Below, in pieces: positions 6,960 through 12,071 of a stretch of DNA of 12,071 nt; positions within the stretch are counted from its first letter, which is position 1, and the number at the start of each line of letters is the position of its first letter. Origin of the DNA: Xanthobacteraceae bacterium (GTDB lineage Bacteria; Pseudomonadota; Alphaproteobacteria; Rhizobiales; Xanthobacteraceae); assembly GCA_030043175.1 (NCBI GenBank), contig JASHYD010001465.1, forward strand, positions 1-12,071, written 5' to 3'. The notes beneath the pieces are model-generated. The model searched no databases. It saw only the letters and a list, made by a program, of their open reading frames with translations, and had not been told where the DNA came from. A program made the position numbers and the translations under genes.

Positions 6960-7465
6960 CTAATATTTGGCGCTTCTCCCGTCACTTTTTGAAAATTGTG
7001 TTACCTTGGAGACACACTTTGGGATCGCAAAAACAGTTTGCCCCGCGCAGTGCGTACCGGCTCGTCTTCCGGCCATCGGGCTTGGCGTATCACAGCAGAT
7101 TGGCAGGCAAGCGAATCTTATCCCTTTGATATCGAGGCTTCTCCAGCTTTCCGCTCCGTCCGTAGGGAGCGCCAGGGCGCGCTGGCGCGTTGGTGCCGCA
7201 TCGATCGAGCGAGCATCTATTGGGGGGATGATCCGCAAATGGACGCCAGAAATGCGGTCCGAACTCGCAAAGATTGGCGCCCCGTTTGACGGCAGGAGTA
7301 CTGGAGGACAGCACCGCCGCAGCTCGGCCAGCCGCGACATTGAGATGTAGTTTTGCGGTCTCGAATTCACGGCGAAGTGCTTCGGACAGAAGAAAGATGG
7401 ATTGTAGGGGGAAAACTCGCCCCGATTGCAAGTGCCGCGATCCGGTGTCGCGATGGTTCGTCACG
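6960..7465. other. Gap between the barrel gene and a gene remnant; no intact gene
   Basis: Overlapping ORFs exist on both strands but none is convincing. A plus-strand run from the ATG at 7228 (MIRKWTPEMRSELAKIGA) resembles the start of small DNA-binding-type proteins but is closed by a stop after 40 codons and has only a G-run too close to act as a normal Shine-Dalgarno site. The part just upstream of 6870 would hold the promoter of the barrel gene. Confidence 0.4.
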
Positions 7466-7606
7466 TTACTGCTTCCCGGAGTGACCATTATCGAAGGTCG
7501 CGAGACGCCACGCCGTGACCGCGTAGAAATTCCAATCCATATCCGGGGCTGCGCGGAAAATGTTCTCGCGTACGCGGTCCAAATCGGCCAAAGGCACAAA
7601 GGCAAG
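7466..7606 (-). pseudogene. C-terminal remnant of an unidentified protein
   Basis: Reading the minus strand, a TAG at 7607-7609 is followed by 46 open codons to a TAA at 7466-7468. The peptide is strongly protein-like (LADLDRVRENIFRAAPDMDW, then NFYAVTAWRLATFDNGHSGK). The only candidate starts, GTG at 7595-7597 and TTG at 7589-7591, have no ribosome-binding site. It lies 25 bases downstream of the cytochrome c stop. I read it as the tail of a gene whose 5' part was lost; a very short real gene is possible. Family not recognised. Confidence 0.4.
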
Positions 7607-7630
7607 CTATGCGAACGTTCGGACCGGTTT

Positions 7631-8047
7631 CTATTTGGGTGGCGAGCCCACAGTCACCGTGACGGCGGAGTAATAAGCCGCAAGGTCGGCAACGTCCTGG
7701 TCCGTGAGATTGGCGGCAGCCAACGACATCATTTCGTTCCTGCGCGCACCGCCGCGGAAATCCTTCAGTGCCTTGACAACATAGGCCTCGTTTTGGCCGG
7801 CAGGGTTCGGCGCCGCCGGTAACGTCGATTGCCCGTCAAGGCCATGGCAGGCTTGGCATTGAAGGGCCTTCTGGCGTCCCGACTTGACGTCGCCCGCAGC
7901 GGCAGCAGTCCCAACGGCGGCCGCAACAAGCCCACTAATGAACGCGGCGACTATGCAATAGCGCGGCCTCTTCAGCTTTTCCCAAACCGTGGCGCCGCGT
8001 CCCGAAGGACGCGGTGCCATTTGCAGGACGATCGAGAATGCGGCCAT
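7631..8047 (-). CDS. Periplasmic class I cytochrome c
   Basis: 138 aa from the ATG at 8045-8047; a TTG two codons upstream and an ATG at 8018-8020 are alternatives. A hydrophobic leader (CIVAAFISGLVAAAVGTAAA, about 31-50) exports it. The haem c attachment motif CQACH is at 64-68, followed by GLDG. A Met at 106 or 107 in NEMMSLAAANL is the likely second axial ligand, followed by LTDQDVADLAAYYSA, the typical closing helix of c4/c553-like cytochromes. The first 27 residues form an unusually long polar n-region whose codons contain a strong palindrome (7991-8018). The gene follows the stop of the sugar-dehydrogenase pseudogene by six bases, so it is the second gene of that unit. It probably served as electron acceptor for the PQQ enzyme, which is now broken. 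A weak AGG-type Shine-Dalgarno site precedes the ATG. Confidence 0.9.
   Translation of the reverse strand: MAAFSIVLQMAPRPSGRGATVWEKLKRPRYCIVAAFISGLVAAAVGTAAAAGDVKSGRQKALQCQACHGLDGQSTLPAAPNPAGQNEAYVVKALKDFRGGARRNEMMSLAAANLTDQDVADLAAYYSAVTVTVGSPPK
7991..8018. repeat. 12-bp palindrome with a 4-base loop inside the cytochrome c leader
   Basis: GGCGCCGCGTCC (7991-8002), loop CGAA (8003-8006), GGACGCGGTGCC (8007-8018): eleven Watson-Crick pairs plus one G-T pair. It encodes the polar residues of the leader's n-region and touches the internal ATG at 8018-8020. The form resembles the REP-type palindromes scattered in bradyrhizobial genomes, but I cannot confirm copy number from one window. Confidence 0.5.
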
Positions 8048-8053
8048 CTGCAA

Positions 8054-8985
8054 CTACCTGCCGTCGTACCAGATGCGATTGAGGGCGCCCGACAAGCCGT
8101 CCGACACCAGCAGCGAACCGTCCCTGAGTTGCGCGACGTCGACTGGGCGGCCGAGATACTCCCCGTTCTCGTCGAGCCAGCCTTCGGCGAACGGCTCGGT
8201 CTTGTCTGCCGTGCCGTCCTCTTTCAGGTAGGTCACCATCACGCGCGCTCCAACCGGCGTCGTCCGATTCCAGGAGCCGTGCTGTGCGGAGAAGATTGCG
8301 TTCCGGTATTTTGCCGGGAACACGCGCCCGCTGTGGAAGACCATACCAAGATCGGCGGCATGCGCCACCATCTCGACCTGCGGCAACACGACGTTGGCGG
8401 GCGGTGTCTCGTTCTTATATTCGTCGGTTCGAGTGTGGCCGCCGCCATAATAGGGAAAGCCAAAGTTCCCGCCCGCCTTGGTCGCGCGGTTGATCTCGCC
8501 GGGCGGAATATCGTCGCCCATCCCATCAACCTGATTATCGGTGAACCACAGGGTCTCGTCCTTCGGGTTGAAGTCCATGCCCACCGAATTGCGGATGCCA
8601 GTGGTATACACTTCGCGGTTTTTGCCATCGCGATCCATCCGGAAAATGCCGCCGATGCCCCGTTTTTCCATAGAGATCGAGGTGCCGGCACGTTGAATGG
8701 CTGGCCGAGCGCGATGTCGAGCTTGTCGTCCGGACCGACGCGGCAGACCCGTGCCGTGTGATTGTAGCTCTCCTCGTCTTTCGGGTCGCCCTGTGGGACA
8801 ATCGGACCGCCACAACGTCCGGGCTCTCGTAGAAAAATTCGGCGGCGGGGTACATGAGCACCCGGTTCTGCTCAACGATAAATAGGAATCCATCGCGCGA
8901 GAAGCACGGGCCATTCGGAATGGCGAGCCGGTACGGCAGCCAGCAGCGCGGTAGTAGACAACGTCATCAGCAAACGCTTGCGTAT
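8054..8985 (-). pseudogene. PQQ-dependent sugar dehydrogenase (L-sorbosone/aldose dehydrogenase family), decayed
   Basis: The protein is recognisable across three frames. The 5' end has a perfect GGGGAGGA site (8993-9000), but the codon at the right distance is ATA (8983-8985), apparently a lost ATG. A signal peptide follows (RKRLLMTLSTTALLAAVP). The frame then jumps near 8930 to IPNGPCFSRDGFLFIVEQNR and FFYESPDVVAV, with sequence probably deleted at the junction. A second shift lies at about 8802-8806 before VPQGDPKDEESYNHTARVCR, a third near 8676-8689, and an extra G in the C-run at 8658-8661 restores the last frame. From there IGGIFRMDRDGKNREVYTTG, NSVGMDFNPKDETLWFTDNQ, FGFPYYGGGHTRTDEY and FSAQHGSWNRTTPVGARVMV run to the stop. 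The family is a six-bladed periplasmic quinoprotein that oxidises sugars or aldehydes; the His of NHTARV lies where the catalytic His is expected. Non-functional as it stands. An automatic ORF (8054-8914) would carry a meaningless front of about 80 residues. Confidence 0.85.
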
Positions 8986-9000
8986 TTTAAAATCCTCCCC

Positions 9001-9647
9001 ATCGCCTCGGATCTTTCAACGCCCCGATGGTGGCGCTCGACGTCGCAACCGTTCATGTGCGAATTGTGGCATCAGATAAAGGGTGCCCCCCAATGATGAG
9101 TAAGTCCTCATCTAAGTTGTCGTCTTCATCCAGCAATTAAGGTTGTCGGCCGCTTATCGATCATCCGAAACAGGGCGGCCGGTGTTACGTGGTCGAGTAG
9201 CTCGGGTTTAGCCCTCAGGCGGGAACAAATTGGCGGTGATTTTGCCGCCGCACGCACGGATCACAGGCGAAATGCGCACGGCGCTGTTGGGTATTTCGGA
9301 GCATTTTGCCGATCGTCGATGTCGCTGACCAGCAGCGTGCTTATAGCGTCGATCGCATCCGCGCCAGTCCGGAGCACAGTACGAGAACAAGCCGAGTGCG
9401 ATCGATACCAACAGGGGCGTTGTTGCGGAGCCAACCGGCCGCGCCTTTCGTGTCGCGAAGAAAAAGCCGTGCGCCGAGCCCCCATGGGTTTTGCGAGGGC
9501 GGGTAGCGACGGTACGCTGCGCACAGCCTGACGGGGTCTGCAACGGTTCGGAGGCCTTCGACGAAGCGCCTGCGGGCGAGGTCGAATACGCGGCTGGCCA
9601 CGCGCCGGCCACGCGCTGGCACTCGCGTTGGCGTGCCCGATGATCAA
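9001..9647. other. Gene debris downstream of DoxX; no intact gene
   Basis: On the minus strand, protein-like runs switch frame: RRFVEGLRTVADPVRLCAAY and WGLGARLFLRDTKGAAGWLR in one frame, LLVSDIDDRQNAPKYPTA in another, VRISPVIRACGGKITANLFP in a third, ending at a TGA near 9214. An 11-bp direct repeat (GGCCACGCGC at 9596-9605 and 9607-9616) could itself have caused a frameshift. I recognise no family. Bases 9001-9200 also contain the promoter region of the dehydrogenase pseudogene; nothing else is apparent. Confidence 0.4.
9596..9617. repeat. 11-bp tandem duplication
   Basis: GGCCACGCGCC is followed directly by GGCCACGCGCT. A duplication of 11 bases changes reading frame and lies at the 5' end of the decayed minus-strand stretch. 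Confidence 0.6.
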
Positions 9648-10058
9648 CTACATCGCGCCCAGCGTTCGAACTGAACGAAAGTCGATGCTCCAGGCACCGC
9701 CCCCGAAAGCAGCGAGCTGCAAGAACCCCCCGGCCATTGCGAGATTCTTGAGGAAATGGACAACCTGGTTGGGATCGGCGAAATTGTTATGAGCAATGAG
9801 AGCCGTGGCGATGCACCAGACTGCAAGAACCAGTCCGACAACCCGGGTTCGATAGCCTATCAGAACGAGCAGACCGCCGATGCATTCCACGACAACGGCG
9901 ACGAGCGCCGCGAGGTCCGGCGCCGGTAAACCCTCACTCGCCATGTAAGCGGCTGTGCCGCTGAACCCGCTAAGCTTCTGAAAGCCGCTCAGCAGGAAGA
10001 TGATACTCATCAGGAGGCGGCCGGCCGCGGCCGCGGCGTTAGGTGCTGCATGGGACAT
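9648..10058 (-). CDS. DoxX-family integral membrane protein
   Basis: 136 aa. Four hydrophobic helices are visible: about 11-27 (AAGRLLMSIIFLLSGFQKLS), 46-68 (APDLAALVAVVVECIGGLLV), 73-88 (VVGLVLAVWCIATALIAH) and 103-120. The early signature GR.L....FL.SG..K..GF, the mid-protein E..GG..L..G..T and the HFLKNLAMAGGFLQL segment are characteristic of DoxX/DoxD-like proteins. These sit in the inner membrane; characterised relatives are linked to thiosulfate:quinone oxidoreductase or to redox-stress complexes, but most members have no assigned reaction. GAGGGAGAG (10064-10072) precedes the ATG by five bases. It may have been the first gene of a minus-strand unit whose next gene (9208-9647) has decayed. 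The ORF is intact and its composition is normal for the region. Confidence 0.9.
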   Translation of the reverse strand: MSHAAPNAAAAAGRLLMSIIFLLSGFQKLSGFSGTAAYMASEGLPAPDLAALVAVVVECIGGLLVLIGYRTRVVGLVLAVWCIATALIAHNNFADPNQVVHFLKNLAMAGGFLQLAAFGGGAWSIDFRSVRTLGAM

Positions 10059-10791
10059 GTAGACTCTCCCTCTTGTGATGCGACAGAGTTGTCAGTGTTA
10101 GTGATGACGTTCCTCGACAAGCCGGGCGCGAGCATCTTGGCAGAATTCGGGAAGAGGCCCTCCAGTTCTGCATCTGTGGGATGTGCCGACTCGGGGAGCG
10201 TTGTCCTTCCGGAGCGCGCCGATGTGGCGATAGGGAGGTCGCCAACACGTCGGCGCTTGGTGAAGACTGCGGGCGTTTGGTCAGCGTGGACGAGCGACGC
10301 TCGCTGCTGCCCAAGCTCGCCAGCGAGTGACGTTTTGCCCGTTCAGCATCGAGCGACGCCAGCCGCTGCCTGAATACCGGCAATCTTTCGTCGACTTCGA
10401 TCATTCATCTCTGAGGCCTAACGCTGTCGCGGACGGTTTGTCCGATCAAGGCCGCGGGCGGGTGTCAGTGCCCCTCGCAACCCCAGCCCAAGTTTTCTGC
10501 CAAGTCCCACTCGATCTCGCCGGCCAGCTGTCAGCGAACGCGGAATGCCACGCATCCGCGGGAAAAGGGTTCAATGACTGTTTAGCTGAGCCTTAGTCAG
10601 CCAGTATTGATCAGACATCGGCACTCCTGCCGCGCTTGAATCGCGATGTCGCATCGACGGAATATGAGTTTGCGAGGGTCTGCCATACGGACAAGCTGGA
10701 CACGGAGCGGGATCGTCTTCAATCTCGTTGAATCTGCTTTGATGGCGTGCCAGCCCCGCTGCCGATCATTCTTGGCAGGAGGAGCCCCACG
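10059..10791. other. Divergent region between DoxX and GST; no intact gene
   Basis: On the minus strand two protein-like runs in different frames suggest a decayed gene upstream of DoxX: MIEVDERLPVFRQRLASLDA (from 10404) and, in another frame, HPTDAELEGLFPNSAKMLAP and GLSRNVITNTDNS, which overlaps the DoxX start. Family not recognised. The remainder (10405-10776) shows nothing convincing and should hold the GST promoter. Confidence 0.4.
10777..10784 (+). promoter_or_regulatory. Strong Shine-Dalgarno site of the GST gene
   Basis: AGGAGGAG lies seven bases before the ATG at 10792. It shows that the real start is upstream of the frameshift, not the TTG at 10814. Confidence 0.8.
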
Positions 10792-11449
10792 ATGACCATC
10801 ATCATTACCGCCTTTGAAACGTTCACCCGATGGCGGCGGGGGACTGGCGCGCGATATGCGCATTCGCTGGGCGTTCGAGGAATTGGGCCAGCCTTACGAG
10901 GTTCGCCTTGTTTCGTTCCGTGCGATGAAGGAACCCCCGCATGTGGCGCTTCATCCTTTCGGTCAGATTCCAACCTACGAGGAAGGCGACCTCGCCCTGT
11001 TCGAGACAGGGTCGATTGTCTTCCATATCGCCGAGCGCCATGCGGGCCTGCTGTCGGACGATGCCAATGCGCGGGCGCACGCGATCACATGGATGTTCGC
11101 TGCGCTCAACACCGTGGAGCCGACGATTCTTGAACTCGCAACCGCCAGACTGCTGGAAGGCGACAAGCCGTGGAATAAGGAACGCCTGCCTCTGGTCGAG
11201 AATCGCGTTCGAAGCCGGTTGAAACAACTTTCCGCTCGCCTTGGCGATGCAGACTGGCTCGATGGTGCATTCAGCGCGGGCGACCTGATGATGGTGTCGG
11301 TGCTACTCAGGTTGAAATCTTCGGGCATTCTGGACGAATATCCGAACCTGGCCGCCTATGTCGCCCGCGGCGAATCGCGGCCCGCCTACAAGCGGGCCTT
11401 CGCCGCGCAATTGGCAGTTTACACCGGCAAGCCACCGTCGGTTGATTGA
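10792..11449 (+). CDS. Glutathione S-transferase, frameshifted near its start
   Basis: The original start is the ATG at 10792, giving MTIIITAFE, the first beta strand of the thioredoxin-like domain. At GAAACG (10816-10821) one extra A throws the frame off; the continuation RSPDGGGGLARDMRIRWAFE is in the next frame. That frame is open from a TTG at 10814 to the TGA at 11447 (211 codons), so an automatic call would start at 10814 and lose strand one. The N-terminal domain shows FGQIPTYEEG (with the cis-proline) and LFETGSIVFHIAE, the glutathione gamma-glutamyl-binding segment. The helical C-terminal domain follows (NTVEPTILEL, DWLDGAFSAGDLMM). This bacterial GST group conjugates or reduces electrophiles with glutathione in the cytosol; the substrate is unknown. 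If the insertion is real the protein is probably inactive; if it is a sequencing error the gene is intact. Confidence 0.85.
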
Positions 11450-11700
11450 GGTCCGGTCCTGGGGATGTCGTCACCGAGTTTGCCATTCAGTTTATGGGGT
11501 CGGAGCCTAGCCCGACTGGGAGGCCCGTGGGAGCGCCGGCTTTAAGGAGCGCTTCAGTCACGATTCATTAGAAGGCTGTCGTGGTTTCTAGCTTTTCGAA
11601 GTCGCAAGTGAGTGGTCGCGCTGAGCCATCACAAGAAATTCGGGCTGTTGTGCGTTCATGGGATTCGTGAACAGCCACCATTCTTTGAAAGAGGCAAGTC
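11450..11700. other. Short intergenic region after GST
   Basis: It holds an imperfect hairpin, GCCT..CCC (11505-11513) against GGGAGGC (11518-11524), without a T-run. It also contains the AGAGG-type ribosome-binding site just before 11701. No gene is seen; the minus-strand ORF covering 11568-11882 lacks a ribosome-binding site and overlaps the MBL remnant. Confidence 0.4.
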
Positions 11701-12071
11701 ATGCCGTCACGATTGACCTTGCTGGCGATCGGTGACTGTACAAACACTTTTGTGGTGGCGCCGGCGTGGGTGCAGGTGCGGACGCGTATGAAATTACCCT
11801 TACGAGTCTGGATTGTGGTACCGCTAGGGGAAGCTGTAGCCGTTCTTGGTATTAATTTCTCTGACACGTTCGCAAATAGCATGCCGAATAGTCGATCTTG
11901 TTTTCAGTTGCAATCTCATCAAGTATGACGACGATTACGTGGTATGGGATACCGGCTTTAGCACATGAACGCCGACCCCGTGGCGCTGAAGGCCAGCCTC
12001 GTCGAATTGTTGGCGCAGGTAAACGTCAAGCCCGAGCAGATAAAGTACGTCGGCATCCGCCACTATCACGG
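11701..12071 (+). pseudogene. Metallo-beta-lactamase-fold hydrolase (lactonase-like), frameshifted and cut by the window end
   Basis: The start ATG at 11701 follows AAAGAGG and begins a signal-peptide-like MPSRLTLLAIG, with APAWVQ near residue 22. That frame continues to INFSDTFANSMPNSR. The protein then resumes in the next frame as RIVDLVFSCNLIKYDDDYVV and WDTGFST (ending at a TGA at 11966-11968). It returns to the first frame as NADPVALKASLVELLAQVNV, then KPEQIKYVGIRHYHG at the window edge. SCNLIK...VVWDTG is the usual strand before the active site of N-acyl-homoserine-lactonase-like MBL proteins. HYHG is the start of the zinc-binding HxHxDH motif, although the preceding Ser common in relatives (GISHYH) is Arg here. 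At least two frameshifts and a stop make it a pseudogene as read. Base composition is lower in GC than the neighbouring genes. Whether it was a quorum-quenching lactonase or another hydrolase cannot be told. Confidence 0.6.

Noticed and set aside
7829..8761. 310-codon plus-strand ORF
   Set aside because: It lies antisense to the cytochrome c and sugar dehydrogenase sequences, whose motifs are unmistakable; no initiation signal.
8697..8914. N-terminal part of the ORF 8054-8914 as real protein
   Set aside because: Its first residues are out of frame with the family sequence, which is readable in the other two frames; the true start region is at 8985.
11568..11882. 104-codon minus-strand ORF
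   Set aside because: It has no Shine-Dalgarno site and overlaps plus-strand sequence that reads into a recognisable MBL protein; judged a shadow, though not excluded.

Overview
The window looks like part of a Bradyrhizobium-type alphaproteobacterial chromosome (Rhizobiales, Nitrobacteraceae-like). The coding DNA is GC-rich. The genes include a small Omp25/RopB-like outer-membrane barrel, exported VOC proteins with a Tat-like leader of a kind I associate with bradyrhizobia, a PQQ sugar dehydrogenase/cytochrome c pair and a GST. The genus is an inference from gene types and codon style; no rRNA or tRNA is present to fix it.

Layout. 1-658 (+) is the 3' part of a conserved hypothetical protein. 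659-1541 is a long gap with no gene and some folded-looking DNA. 1542-2656 (+) holds two tandem exported VOC (glyoxalase/dioxygenase-fold) proteins, followed by a TGATG-coupled 38-codon ORF. A convergent hairpin separates these from 2941-4038 (-), an exported YncE-type beta-propeller, and then 4381-5040 (-), an isoprenylcysteine methyltransferase-family membrane protein. 5041-6037 is a coding-like but broken stretch. It ends at a 116-bp TG...CA element made of 23-bp repeats (6038-6153) that resembles the ends of IS21-family insertion sequences. Next come an outer-membrane barrel protein (6177-6869, -), a gap with a C-terminal gene remnant, an intact class I cytochrome c (7631-8047, -), and directly upstream of it a PQQ-dependent sugar dehydrogenase that is clearly a pseudogene (8054-8985, -). 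A second decayed stretch (9001-9647) is followed by a DoxX-family membrane protein (9648-10058, -), a third decayed stretch, a glutathione S-transferase broken by a one-base insertion near its start (10792-11449, +), and a frameshifted metallo-beta-lactamase-fold hydrolase that runs off the right edge (11701-12071, +).

How it fits together. Most intact products are predicted to act outside the cytoplasm: two Tat-type VOC proteins, a periplasmic propeller, an outer-membrane barrel and a periplasmic cytochrome c. The rest are small-molecule or detoxification enzymes (GST, DoxX, MBL hydrolase). The clearest theme is accessory periplasmic redox/detoxification genes undergoing pseudogenisation. 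At least three recognisable genes carry single-base indels, while their neighbours (VOC pair, propeller, barrel, cytochrome, DoxX) are intact. I see no CRISPR array, phage module, toxin-antitoxin pair or complete transposase. The most unusual items are the VOC pair in which one copy keeps a 2-His-1-Glu pattern and the other has lost the Glu, the repeat element at 6038-6153, and the orphaned cytochrome c next to its dead dehydrogenase.
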